A stretch of DNA of 64,000 nt. Origin: Symsagittifera roscoffensis. Lineage: Eukaryota > Xenacoelomorpha > Acoela > Convolutidae. Below, in pieces: positions 43,862 to 57,200 of this stretch. Location of the stretch: assembly GCF_963678635.1 (NCBI RefSeq), contig NC_087068.1, forward strand, positions 15,441,872 to 15,505,871, written 5' to 3'. The translations under genes and the position numbers were made by a program. Numbering within the stretch: position 1 is the first letter of the stretch; each line of letters opens with the position of its first letter. A model generated the notes under the pieces. That model was not told the DNA's origin. It saw only the letters and a program-made list of their open reading frames with translations, and ran no database searches.

Positions 43862-44781
43862 ACCCGGGTTGACCAAAAATAGTAGTCATACATTTTTCAT
43901 ATATGAAAAAAATGCTAATCATACACTTTTCATGCAATTCCATAAGTACAGAAAATTGCATAAAAGGTCTATGATTAGTAATTTTCCATATATGGAAACT
44001 ATATGACTAGCATTTTTCCATAAACCAAAAATATTGATTTTTTACATTTTAATTTCTCAAAATTTATTGGTTGTGTTCGTAACCGAACACAAATGGCATA
44101 AACCTTGGTTACCCAAACGTAGAAACCAAAGATTAGGCTGTCTCGCAATAAAAATGCATTGGAAACAGCCTGAAATGTTTAAATTCTGTCTCACACAAAT
44201 AATATAACGAACGTAACGAACTTTTAATTTTTAGCAAAAATTTTAAAAGATGACTATTTCTAAAATTTGAGTTTTTAAACTACCAGACATTGATGAAGGC
44301 ATACAAAAGAAAGAGGAGTTTTAAGCGTTTCTGACAAACGTTATGAAGAGAAAAGGAAAAAAATCCAATATTAGTATATCTAGGACTACGTTATACACAC
44401 AAAAAAAAAATTTTTGCATGCCAATTTTTTTTTTCAAAAAATGTTTGTTCGAGAACGAAAATTAATTTGCTGTTGAAAAAAAAGTTAAAACAAATTTTGG
44501 GGGGTCATTTTCAAAAATACTTCGAAAAATTTTTGTCGTCCCAATCAAAAAAAATTGCTAGTCATACATTTTCCATATATGAAAATTGTATGATTAGCAA
44601 TTTTTGACAAAAAGTTTTAGGATACACCGAGTTTTATGCCAAAACAGGAGAAAAGTTGTTCCAAAATTCAATTACACGATTTTAGCAAAATGTATGAAAT
44701 TTGTATGATTAGCATTTTTTCATAGATTTAGTTTATGGAATTTTATGATTAGCATTTTTGGTCTATGAAGGTCAACTCGGG
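43862..44781. repeat. Foldback-like element with ATGATTAGCATTTTT repeats
   Basis: Inverted ends CCGGGTTGACC and GGTCAACTCGGG bound about 920 bp. Variants of CATAC(A/T)TTTTCATATATGAAA and ATGATTAGCATTTTT recur on both strands. A short perfect hairpin, TGTGTTCG-TAAC-CGAACACA, lies at 44,071-44,090. No coding region. Target duplication unclear. Confidence 0.55.
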
Positions 44782-45417
44782 CAACTGAAAAGCACACTAA
44801 ACAAAACAAAAATAAAAAACGAAAAAAAGCAATGACACAATTATTGAATAATAAAGGATTATAATCCATTATGAGGGATTGTATTCAATAAAAATTGAGA
44901 TAAAAAAATCAAAAAATAATCGAGTATAATCGATTGTAAAATGTTAAAATGATTTTTATTGTTTCGAAAAAAAGTAACATTTTAATGCGGTTTTGATCAA
45001 TTATAATCAATTCTTTTTGAATTTTATAGAGACTGACAATAAAAATCCAGTGAATCCTATTGTGTTTTCCTTTAACGGGTTGGACTCGCGTGCGGGTTGG
45101 AATTTGTCCTGGATATAAGCAGTGAGTTAGGTTCTTTGGTTAACTCATAGAGTAATTTTAGATAGGGTACACCGTCTGCTCGTCACGCTATCTTATTTTC
45201 GGTCGGATAGATTCGTGCAACTTCTTAGTCTAATACCGATTTGAATCTTACTCTTATATCTGCTAGTCTCTTTTAGTCTCAATAGATCTAGAGTATACTG
45301 GTTTATTGCGAGTAGGTCTCTTGGAGAGGCAACTAAGTTCTAAGTTAAATTCAAATCTCTCTGGTGCTGAAATTACAAGTAACTTCAGCACTTTTTAAAT
45401 TAGTTAGATGGATCATG
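44782..45417. other. AT-rich flank and presumed 3' LTR region
   Basis: 44,845-45,015 carries the ATAATCGATTAT-type words. 45,060-45,417 has no coding sequence. On the minus strand it follows directly from the TGGAACC terminus of the large element and contains GCAATAAACC (near 45,310), a possible polyadenylation signal, so it may be LTR. Its outer end could not be fixed. Confidence 0.4.
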
Positions 45418-45487
45418 ATTGGTTACTATTAAATTTTTTATAGTGATAAAATATCCAATAATAAAATATAGTTTAGATCTGGTTCCA
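45418..45487 (-). repeat. Terminal repeat, 3' side of the large element
   Basis: A 70-bp sequence ending (plus strand) TTTAGATCTGGTTCCA, matched at 62,712-62,781 with about seven differences. Read on the minus strand it starts TGGAACC, as an LTR start should. Confidence 0.75.
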
Positions 45488-45815
45488 CCCATCCGGGGTT
45501 TACAGAGTTTTTGAGTCTTTTAACTTCTATCTGTAATGAAGGATGGATGATGATCGTTGGTTTTTGATGAGCATCATTTCTTGTTCCGTTCTTGGAGAAG
45601 AAAGCTCCAGGAAGCTAGAATCGTCGACATGAAGTTGTTAGCTGTTGTTTGACGATGATTGTGACCGCCAATGAAATCAATCTGATTTCCAAATGGTTTG
45701 CTATGATTGTTCGTTCTCCTTCAGCGGAGGACTGATTGTGTTTCGTTTTTGTCTGGGAAATGGCGTGAATATTGAGTTTGGAGGGAATGCCATGTAACTC
45801 GGATCAGTACGTATA

Positions 45816-48028
45816 CTTGAACATCGAGGTGGTCATTGGTCTGATCCAACGAAGTCCTTTTCTGCGAAGTCAAGTCGTACTTCAAATCCTTTTGAGTTGT
45901 GATTGTGAGCGGCATGTCGGTTGTATTTAGCCATTCTGTAGATTGAATGCGAAGGGTTCGTCTAGTTTCTTGATGCTTGTCTTTGTGGTCGTGTATGATC
46001 TATGCACTGCATTATTTAATTTACATTTTATAAAAATTTGTTAATTTGGTTTTTAGCTATGAACTCAATTATTTATTATCGCAAAAGCGTTTTAATTTTA
46101 TTTCTGTTATTTTTAAGAGTACCTCACCCTTGAGTACCTCTTGTCAAAATATGGAGTGGTCACAAAGCGTGGGTGTAGCACGGTGGGTTAGGCCGGCTAT
46201 AGAGCATGCTCAGGACGTCCTCTTCTGGTGGGTTAGGCCAGGAGTGAGGTTATAATTGCATGCTGGTTTTTTGTTGGGTCCTGTTTTGTGTTAATGTTTT
46301 GTGTTATGTTTTTACTGGTTTTTTCTTTTTGTTGTTTTGGTTGTGTCCTTTTCTTCAAAAATTAAATTGTTTGGTTTGGGTTTGTCGTGCGACTTTTTGG
46401 TGTCTTATTATTTCTTTTTTAGACTTGTCAATAGTCTTCAAAAGAATAAATTATCCAGTTCTTAAGCTGGTTTTATCCAGTTTGAGTGCCGTTGGTTTTC
46501 TTTTCTTAGTCATGCTGTTAGTTTTATGGTTTATGGTGTTTATTAAGCTGCGTTGGTTAGTTTGGATTATTATATAGTGCCATTCTAACCGTGTTAAAAG
46601 AAAATAGGAAACTTGTTATCGCTTGTTTGAGTTGTTGTTAGGGAAAGTTAAAATTTGAATTCATTATTTTAAACAATTCATCCTGGACGAGCTGTGCGAG
46701 TTTGGATAGAATTTTTGTGCGAGTGAATAGAGAAAAGCAATTGAAAAGATTAGTACTGCTCTCTTCTGTTATAAATTTACTGCTTTAAATATTAAATCTT
46801 ACTGCTTTGTGGGGGTTGAAATTTTTATTTGATTTTCATCGTATTGAGTTTTACTACATTAGGGAAAATATTTTATAGATTAATATATTACTGTGAGGAG
46901 GAACTTTTACTTCATCATTTAGTGCTTGAACATCGAGGTTGTCATTGCTCTGATCCAATGAAGTCCTTTTCTGCGAAGTCAAGTCGTACTTCAAATTCTT
47001 TTGAGTTGTGATTGTGAGCGAGCGGCATGTCGGTTGTGTTTAGCCATTCTGTAGATTGAATGCAAAGGGTTCGTCTAGTTTCCTGATGCTCGTCTTCGTG
47101 GTCGTGTATGATCTATGTACTGCATTATATAATTTACATTTTATAAAATTTTTGTTCATTTGGTTTTTAGTTATGAATTCAATTAGTTATTATCGCATAA
47201 GCATTTTAATTTTAGTTCTGTTATTTTTAAGAGTACCTCACCCTTGAGTACCTCATGTCAAAAATATGGAGTGGTCACAAAGCGTGGGTGTAGCACGGTG
47301 GGTTAGGCCGGCTATAGAGCATGCTCAGGACGTCCTCTTCTGTGGGTTAGGCCAGGAGTGAGGGTATGATTGCATGCTGGTTTTTTGTTGGGTCCTGTTT
47401 TTTGTTAAAGTTTTATGTTATGTTATAACTGATTTTTCCTTTTGTTGTTTTAGTTGTGTCCTTTTCTTCAAAAATTAAATTGTTTGGTTTGGGTTTGTCC
47501 TGCGACTTTTTGGTGTTTTATTATTTCTTTTTTTAGACTTGTCAATAGTCTTCAAAAGGAATAAATTATCCAGTTTTTAAGCTGGTTTAATCCGGTTTGG
47601 GTACCGTTGGTTGTCTTTTCTTAGTCATGCTGTTAGTTTTATGGTTTATGGTGTTTAGTAAGCTGCGTTGGTTAGTTTGGATTGTTATATAGTGCCGTTC
47701 CAACCGGGTTAAAAAATAGGAAACTTGTTATCGCTTGTTTGAGTTGTTGTTAGGGAAAGTTAAAATTTGAATTCATTATTTTAAACAATTCGTCGTGGGC
47801 GAGCTGTGCGAGTTTGGATAGAATTCTTGTGCGAGGGAATAGAAAAAAGCAATTGAAAAAGATTATTACTGCTCTCTTCTGTTATATATTTACTGCTTTA
47901 AATATTAAACCTTACTGCTTTGTGGGGGTTGAAATTATTAATTGATTTTCATCGTATTGAATTTTACTAAATTAGGGAAAATAATTTATAGATTATTTAC
48001 TACTGTGGGGAGAAGGAAATTTTACTGC
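45816..48028. repeat. 1,109-bp tandem duplication near the element's 3' end
   Basis: CTTGAACATCGAGGT starts at 45,816 and again at 46,925. Landmarks such as GGAGTGGTCACAAAGCGTGG and GGCCGGCTATAGAGCATGCT repeat with the same shift. The copies are roughly 93-95% identical. No coding region. The block lies between the last coding-like region and the terminal repeat, so it is part of, or inserted in, the element's 3' non-coding zone. Confidence 0.88.
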
Positions 48029-48213
48029 ATCATTTAGTGCTTTTGTTTAATGAAAGTTTATAATTTATAAAGGAATTTTGTATTTTTATTTGTTTTTTCT
48101 TGTTTTGCAGATGATTGTGATGTAAAGACTAAAACAAAAACAAAAACTTTTATCAAGAGTGTTTAGTTGTGTTTTTGAGATTAGTTAGTTTTAAATTAGT
48201 CAATTCATTTTAA

Positions 48214-50400
48214 CTATTCGTCAGGCAAGAACCCATCAGGGAAGATATCGTGAATAGCATCAGATGTGGTTAGTAGTTTTGCTAATATGCGGTTGATATT
48301 TTTGGCCTGAAGCAGCTGCCAAATTAATTGGCCTAAGCAATTGGTTTTTAATTCTTCGGTGCCAACAGAGAATTCATGAGGTGTGTTTTGGATTAGATTA
48401 TAAATATTGTGATTGTATTTAGTGTTGTGGATGAATTCTAAAATAGGTATTTCTATAGGTTGAATATATTCTTGCGAGACAATTAGTGGTCGGAATTCTT
48501 CTACGTTGAAGTTTTAGTGATTACACAGAATATATACATTTGTGTGATGGGATCATAATTTCGAAGGATGCCTTGAAAGTTAGTATTTTTAATACAATAT
48601 GTGAAATTAAGAAAAAAAAATGGTGATGTATATTTGGAGTTAATGAATTGAAATCTATGATGGGGTTGTCGTGATGGTATGGGTAAATCAAAGTGATTTT
48701 GAATGAAACGATAGTAAGTGTAGGTAAGTGTTTGTTTAGTTTGTAACATGATGTCGTGTGAACAGTGCAAATCACGATCTTTTGGTGTAAATAAGTGAAA
48801 GGTTAGTGAAAAGGTTTCAAATTTTTCATAAAAGGATTCATATGTTTGAATATCGGATAGTTGTTTTGAGATGATGTGATCATGTTTCATGTCTAGTATG
48901 CTAAATGTGAATAAATAATGTATTTTAATGAAGAAAATTTCTGTTAATTGTGGTTTAGCGAATCTATCGTCGTCAGGGAATTGATTTTACTTAGCTCGGC
49001 TAATATTGTTATCATAATACTCGATTGAGTATTGGTTACCTTGAGGTGCGGTGAATGTTTTTAGTAGTTTTATAAATCCTACGTGCGTGAATTTTCGAGG
49101 GGTTAGTGCTGTTGTTAGTCTGAATAATTCTATTTTTATTTCTTTCGATTTCCTGTGAGGTGTTAAGGAGTGGTAAAGCAAGGGGGTTTGTAAATTTATA
49201 ATAGGCTGTCCATTGAAGTGTGGGTATTAATACATGTTCGTCTTCAAAGTTATGTTGTTCAGGGTTAGTGTCGGATTGATTATATGTATATTGGGGAAAG
49301 AAGGGTAAGGTTTCTTGGAGATATTTAGTTGTATTTTTTTGGGTTGGATGATTTATATAATCTCGGGAAATTCCGGGTTTGGATGGAAACGGTTGATTGG
49401 GGAATTTTCGTTTAAATGTTCTATAAGCACGGTTAGTACTAGTTGACGATTGTGTTGGTGTGGATGACTGATCTAGTGATAGGGTGTAGTCTGAGTAAAG
49501 TGTAGGAATTGGTGGGTTTGATCACGTTATTATTGATGATAATGGATGAACAGTTAGGGTGTTAGGGTATTGTATTTGTTGTTGTAGTGTTATAAAATAG
49601 TTTAGTTTATCAGAAATTTGGGTATTTTCAGAGGAATTGTTTGTGAAACGTTCAGTTGTAAAAGATGAGTAGGTTGGAGTTGCTTGTGAAACATGAGAAG
49701 GAGTAGAGGGGGATACACAAAGGGTTTGGGAGTGGATAGGTTGAAAGGGAGGTTTTGAGAAGGTTAAGGGGCTGGGTTGAGAAAAAAATGAAGGGGATGG
49801 TTCGGAGTCTGCAAATTAATCGGGGGTTTCTAGATCGAAGTTGTCAAATTGGGAGATAGTTTGACAAATTGTAATATCTGAGTTAGCGTCAGAATTAATG
49901 CCGGATGATGTGTTAATGTGAGGTGAATCCGGTGACCGGAAAGCAAAAAGTGGAATGATGGGAATTGAGTTTTGGAGATTGGCAGGGTGGGAAGTTGAAC
50001 GGTGGAGGGATTCAATTTGTCTGCTCAACGTGGGCTGAAGAAATGATTATTTTGAGATTGAAAAGTAGTGGTATGGGGCTGTTCGATTATTTGCTCATAT
50101 GTATCGTCATTTTGAGAATGTTGTGTTAATATATGGTGAACGGGACTTTGTATATAATAAGATCTTAAATTTGTGGGGTTTGTGAGTCCCAAATTTCTAA
50201 AATTTCGTGATACTAAGGATAATGGATGATTATGGTGTAGGTTTGGTAAATGTGGTGCTGTGGATGATACGTTTGTTTTATTTTGTGATTCATCATGTGT
50301 GTTTGGATTTGTTGATAGTTTTGTATTATATTCTTTTTTTTGAAAGTCTAAAAGTATTTTGTTTATTGATGTGGAAAAAGTTCCCAAAAAATCCTGCAAA
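48214..50400 (-). pseudogene. Extra coding-like region downstream of the env-like region
   Basis: On the minus strand, protein-like sequence runs from about 50,400 (MQDFLGTFSTSINKILLDFQ) through a Ser/Thr/Pro/Asn-rich middle to a C terminus, IFPDGFLPDE, with a stop at 48,214. It follows directly after the env-like region. No family recognised. As a fourth product it would be unusual for Ty3/gypsy. Decayed, several breaks. Confidence 0.5.
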
Positions 50401-50455
50401 TAGTTTGCGTGCTACGCTTGCTTGTCGGTTAACTTGTGTGTGTATTGCGCATGTG

Positions 50456-53409
50456 TTATAGATTCCTTTCAATAATGAGAAAATAAATATAGTTAAACAT
50501 TGCATATAATATAGTCAATCTTTCTGAGATGTAATAGGGCCATCCTAGAAAAGCAAGAATTTCCTTTTTCAAAGTTACGAAGCTAAAAATATTTATTGGT
50601 GAGATGTCTTGTGGTCTATATTTTTCGCGGTTTAAATATATATAGTCTTTCAAATCTTTGAAATATCCTCTATAATCTTGTGTGTAAATGTCTGAAAAGC
50701 CTGCGGTTTCTGCAAGTTTGCGCAAATTTCGATCTATTGATTGTCGTTGTATACTGTCCATTTGTGTTAGTAGATCTTGAAATTGTTGTATACAAATGTG
50801 ATGTTGGATATCTGATTTGGAGTATATTCCTATCAATTGTAGATCGATATTTGGATTATGAGCAATAGCTTTAATACTTTCGGGTGAGAACTTTTTTAGT
50901 GATTGCATCAGTGTGGGATATGGTGTAAGTAGATAGTATTTTTTTTCGTCGGTATTTAATTGTACAACATTGTGGCTATTTTTTGATCCACATGGGACTG
51001 CTGTATCCCAAAAATATTTTCTTCTTGAAAGTGTATCAACAAAATGTTCTTTATTTTAAAGGAATTTTGGAATTCTTTTGTAACATCGTTTATCTTCAAA
51101 AACATAAGAAGGTGATACTTTTTAGGTGCAAGTATAAAACCATAAATTGTTTCCCTCATAGTCAAGGAAGTTTGATCTAATTCCTGATAATAAATATCCT
51201 GAATATTTAGAACCCCTAGTGCTAGTGATTGTAAAATTTGTGTTCTTTCTAGTTCACATAGTTGATGTAATGTTTCTAATTCTGAAAGTGAAATTTCTTG
51301 AAAAATTATACTAGTTGTGTAGTTTAATCTCATGTCTAAGTAGATATCATGATGAGTTGCGCCAAAATATGTATTGTTCATTAGTGATAGTTTTTGTAGT
51401 CGTGTACTTTCTGTGTCTTGTGGTTTTATTTTTCCACGAGTGTTTCCTGCGTATCTGAAAAGGTTTACTGGGAAAAATGACGTTCCTTCATTCAGAAGAT
51501 GATGTGTTGCGTGGGGATCCTGTATTATTTCTCCAGTGTTCATATCGAAACCTTGTTCGTATTCGACAAGTATTTCGAATATTGTGTTTTATAGAGTGGG
51601 TTTCTATATTTACATGCAAGTTCTGTTTCTTGATAAATTCGAAAACGTGTTAAGTTGTTTTCTACATTATGGATGTTTCTAAATCTATGATTTGTTTGTC
51701 TTATTTGGTCTTGGTTTAAATCTTCAAACGATAATGACTCGATAAAACATTTTTGATGAAATTTTATCATTCTAGCGGGAATTTTTGAAATGCTGTACAA
51801 GTGTCTTCCGGAAACCAGACAATGGTTGCTTGTGTCCTAGTAGTAGGATCACAGTAACCTTGATCATTTTTGCAAGGTAGTCCGATTCCTTGGTTAAATT
51901 TAGTGTTATCATTTAAATCGCGTGTGAGTTGTACTTTTTCAAGTTGTATTTTTCAATCAAAAAACATTATTTCTTAGTATCCTTTGTTTTTTGTGTCTGC
52001 TTTACAGTTTGAAGGGTTATTTATTCCAATGTGTGGTATCCAATAATTATCGTGAAGATCATAAGTTATTCTTCCGTGTGCGCCATTGAATGGGTATTTT
52101 TGTCTAATCTTATATGTTCTTGGTATCTTTCAAGTTCTGCTTGGTGTGCAGAGTCCTGGAAAAATTGAAATTTTACTAATTTTCCGTTTGAGTTTTTATT
52201 TGATGTTAAATTTAATCTCAGCAGTTCATTTTTACAATCTTCGGGTTGTAGATGTAAATTTCTATCTATACTGCTCTCAGAGAAAGATCCGTGATTAAGT
52301 CAGTTTTTATTTCCATTTGAGACTTGTGAACAATGTACTTTCTTTTCGGAAAATGTCGCTATGAATTTATAGCCGGTGAGTGTGGTAGCTCGGGCTTTTG
52401 AGTATAATGTGGCTCTTATGTTCGTAGTTTCGTTTGCTGGTGGTTCGGATTCGCCTTGTGTTACTTGATTTATAGCATATTTATGTAGTGTTTTTTGTTC
52501 GTTTTCTTTTCAATCGTACTGTGTTACTAATAAATCCTGGGTTCATGTGCGAGGAGATGGATTTTGATTTTGTTCGGAAAAAATTAGAAAAAAAAGTGGT
52601 GAAATGTGAAAATCTTTAAATTCTACATGTGTATGATAGTCCTGAATATGGGTTGTAAAAAGTTATATATCCAATTGTCTTTTTAGTATATCTATCGTAC
52701 TTATATGTTTTTTCTGTTGTTATGAATGGGGGAGGTAAAGATTGAGCTGTTATATTTGGAGGTGCTAGTGGAAGTGGGTGTTGAACAATATTGTTCAGTC
52801 TTACTGTAATTTCGAATTTGGTGTGAGACTATTTTGTTGAAGTATTTGGATGTTATGTTCTTGAATATCTCTGTTGATATCTTGTCTATATTGTAGTCTA
52901 TTTAGTGCCCAATTGTGAAGTCTACTACTTTCTTGATGTTGTCCAAATAATGGGGGAGGTGCTACGAATTTATTCCAATCTAATCTTAGGTGGGTATTTG
53001 TGGATGATTGTTCTTGGTATCTATCGTCAAGATTTGTTGGAAAATTTAGGGGAAAAGATGTTGGTGATATTTGACTCATTGAAGGTGTTGATGGAAGGGA
53101 GAGTGTTTCGGGTAAGCTTGTGTTGTAGGTGTCATTGTGTCTTCTTGAGAAGTTGTTGGTGGGGACTGATGTGTTGGTGGTTGATTAGCAATTTTGAAAA
53201 GGTATTTGAGTTTTTAACTTTTATCGAGAAAATTTATCTTTGTTATAGTATTCTTCAATGAAAAGTATCAGAAGAATAGTTGCTAAGGCAAATGGGACGA
53301 TTGCTTTTTTTATACATTCGCCCATTGTCATGATGAGGGATATTAAAAATGTGAGAAAAACTATGAATAGTAGAAAAATATCAGTTCTACTAAAGATGGT
53401 TCGAAACAT
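50456..53409 (-). pseudogene. Env-like region of the large element
   Basis: A first part near 53,409-53,221 is a short hydrophobic protein with two likely membrane segments (DIFLLFIVFLTFLISLIMTM and AIVPFALATILLILFI). Downstream lies a longer surface-protein-like region with LETLHQLCELERTQILQSLA and YGFILAPKKYHLLMF (51.5-51.0 kb), then DSIQRQSIDRNLRKLAETAG and a C-terminal membrane segment (LTILYAMFNYIYFLIIE). Position after integrase, membrane segments and size suggest an envelope-type product, but I cannot name its viral family. Broken in many places. Confidence 0.55.
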
Positions 53410-54239
53410 TTAAATAGATTTAAAGTTTTCGTACCTGTAGAGGTGATCAAGGATTTGCGAAATTTGGCATTATATTTCGAATAGGGAGTAGAAAATTTAA
53501 AAAAGATTGCAAAAAAATATGAAAAGAATTAATAGAGTTTCAAAAGTTTCAGCTAAAAAAATGATAGAAATTTAAGAAGATTAGAAAATTTTAAGATAAA
53601 ATTGGAAATTATTTGTTTAAAATTGTTGACTGTTATGGAGAAAAGCATTTGAGAAACGATTCGTTTCGTCGAATCTTTTAAAGTTTTGGGGCTAAATTCA
53701 ATTGTGGTCGGATTATTTATTGATTTTTTGACAAGTGGTTGAGTTCTGTCAAAATTTGTTGAGGGGTTATTTTATGGTGTTTGGGAGGTCTTCATAGTTT
53801 TGTTTTTGTTTTGTGGATAATTGGGGGTATCTTGGAAGTATTTGCACTTTAGGCCAAATGATCATGTGTCTTTCGTTCTTTAGGCTAATTTTTGGATGGA
53901 GGGTTTTTGAGTTCTGAGTTCTATTGGCTGATTTTGAACTAGAAAGGTTGAAATCTAATTTCAGCATGTTAATACGAAAATATGAGAATTCAAAGTGACT
54001 AAATTATTCTTAATATTGAATTTAAAGCTGTTTTTGAAATTCAAATTTCTTTTATATTTTAGATTGCGGAATGAATGTTTCATAATTTTTTTGTGGCTGA
54101 TTTCTAAGTTGTGATAATTATCTTTGTTCAGATTTTTGTTGGAGATCTTGTGGTAAAATCTTTTCTGTTATTTTTCTTTTTTTTCTTTCTTTTTGAGGTG
54201 TTTTTGTTTCTGGTGTATGAGATCTTTGGGGGGCTATAT

Positions 54240-57200
54240 TTTTTCTGGAGTTTTTTTTATTCTTTGCTTTATCGATGTTTTGATTTTGTTCTAATTCTGG
54301 ATTGTCTTGTATAATTTTTAAACCTGTGAAAGAATATAATTGAGTTAATTCGCGAAGTGCGTATTCTTTTGAATAATAAGGTAATATGTTGTTACCATGT
54401 TGAACAATTTCTTTCTTACTGGAGTCAGTAAGTTTGTATGTTACTTCAGTGGGTTTATCAATTATTTGATATGGTCCTTTTCGGAGTGGTTTTAATTTTT
54501 TTAAAAATCCTTTTTGTGTAGTGAAATTTGGAACTAAAACAAATGTTCCAATTTTTAAATCTGTTGCTGGCCTAAAGCGTGATTTGATTTAGTTACTTAT
54601 GTTTTGTTTTTGTTACAATTTCTTTGTTACTTTTTGGTATATTTCATTATGTTTTATCTCTATTTAAAATCCATTCCAAACGTGTGCTGGAAGCTAATTT
54701 TTAAATTTGATGATGATAGCGATCTTCATCATGCGTATGTAGTGGTAGATTGTAACATATTGAATCTTTATTTGGTTGACAATAGCCTTGTGTGTTTTTA
54801 TGAGCATTTGCTGTGAACATAATTGGCTCTTGTGGTTTTTGATTAAATACCATTTCGTATGGTGACATTCCTAATATTGTTGTGATTTGTGAGTTGTAAG
54901 ATAAAGGGAATAATTTTATATGTTCGACTAATCCATTTGTCCAAGGAGCATGAGATGTACGTGGTTTATGTTTAATATTATATACGTGACATAGTGTTAT
55001 GATTTCCTTATTTATAAATTCTCTGCCGTTGTCTGTGACTAATATTTCGGGTAATCCGAATTTAGCTATCCAATGTTCGTAAAGTGTTGTATATGCATAA
55101 TAAGCATTACAATGTGGTACTGGGTTGAGTGCTACGTAGTGCGTAAATGCATCAACAATGACCATTATATAAGAACTTTCTTCGGAGGATGGTGAAATTG
55201 GTCCTTTTGTGTCTAATGAAATTCTATGATTTAAACATAGACTTTGTCCTTTAAAATCTATCTTGTTTTTGTGCAACTTGCTTTTGGTCCGGATAAGGTT
55301 TATTTAATTGGTACTTTTAGATCAGGTGTTTACTATTCTAGAAGATCTGTGTTTTCATTTATAGTAGTATTGTTAAATTTTCTGAAATATCGGAGGAGTG
55401 TTTAATTTCCTAAGATTGTGGTATCAGCTTTTGCTGGTTTAGTTTTGTATTTGTGCCATGATTTAAGTTGTCTGATAACAGAGTCAAGATTTTGTTAGTT
55501 TTGTAGTAATTCTAGGGTAATTTTCTCTAATGTTGGTAGAAAAGTATTGTCTACTTCTAGTTTTGGTAGGGGTATCGTTCAAGTGGGTCATGAAGATTGA
55601 AAACTTGATTTATTGTATATTTTGAATTGTTTGGTAATGGTCCTGATAAATTTATTAGTATCAGTTAAGTTTTTTTTAATTTTATTGGAAAAGGGTATTT
55701 TTGTGTGGTTGTTGCTAAATTTGTTTCTGTTGCGTATTCTTTTCAATCCAATGTGAATATGGAATTGGTTTAAATGTGGATGTACTTTATAAATCAATTT
55801 CATAGTGGTTATTTTGACAATATAAGTAGAGTGGGAAATGTTGTAAATTGTTTATTTGTGATTGATCTATGTCAGTTTTACTGCATATTCTCATTTACAT
55901 TGTGGTGGGTTTCATTTTTTACGAGATAAAATTTAATATTTTGTGGTACTTCAACGGTAGTTTTTTGTGTAAGTAGTTCAGGTGGTGTATTGCTGCTTAG
56001 TGTATCTGGTAATGCAAGGTTTTTTCCTGCTTTCCAAACTATATGCAGGTTTGAAAATTTGATTAGGATTAATTGAAATCTGTAAACTCTATGGTTTGGA
56101 TTTGATTTTTGTGTAAAGAGAAATATAATTGGTTTGTGATTTGTAACCAAAACTGTTGTATGTTTTGCAAGTATCAAAAATTCATATTAGGTAAGTGTCT
56201 ATATTATAGCTGTGCATTCTCTCATAAAGGTAGAGAGTCATAGTTCAGCTTGTTTAAATAAACGAGAATTTGCTGATATGAGATTCATTTTAATCGTTCC
56301 ATTGTGTAATTGTAACAATGCTGCGCCGATGCCGAAACTCGTAGCATCTCACATTGCAACGAGTAGTTGATTGGGGTCTGGTATTGTATTTGATATTTGT
56401 TCTGTTAGAAGTTGTTTGGTTTTTTCAAATTGTGTTTGATGTTCTATTGTCCATTCAAAGTTGTTTTGTTGTTTAAGGATGTTATAGAATGGTCTTCAGT
56501 TTAATTGCAACTTAGAAACATATTTACTTAAGAAATTTGGGATTCCGAGGATTTTTTGGGTTTTCTTTTTGTTTGTAGGTGGCTGAAGTTTTTGAATTGC
56601 ATCTATGCATTATTTTAATGGGGTTATAGTAATTCTTTCAATAATTTGTCAAACAAACTTGGGGTCTTTGACACATTCTTTCTTTGACACAAATTAGGAA
56701 AAAAATTGATTTGTCCGGGGTTGCTTTCATGGTTTCCGTTTTTATTATATGATGATACTGTTCTAAAACTATAAATATTTCATCTATGGTTTGTGATTGC
56801 ATGAAAACATCGTCTAATCATAAGATTGCATTTTTCTTGAGTCAAAGTGGTCAAAAAATTTTACTCAGAAAAGCTGAAAAAGCTGCTGGTCATATGGATA
56901 TTCCATAGAATAGTCTATTGAATTCGTATCGTTGATTTCCAATAACAAACTGGGTCGAGATTGCTCATCTAGGGGCATTTGATTGTATGTGGGGGTAGTT
57001 GTTGCATTTGTTTCACAATATCCTAAGAGTCCTAAAGGTAATGTTATTTGATATGGTGAATTGTTGTGTACATGTAAAGAAATAATATCAGAGTTTGAAT
57101 GTTTCATTGGATTTCATCTTATGGATGAGATTGTTCCGAGAAAATTTTTTTGAATTGTTCTAAATGCAAGGTCTGACATCTAGAAATGTTGTTTGTTTTG

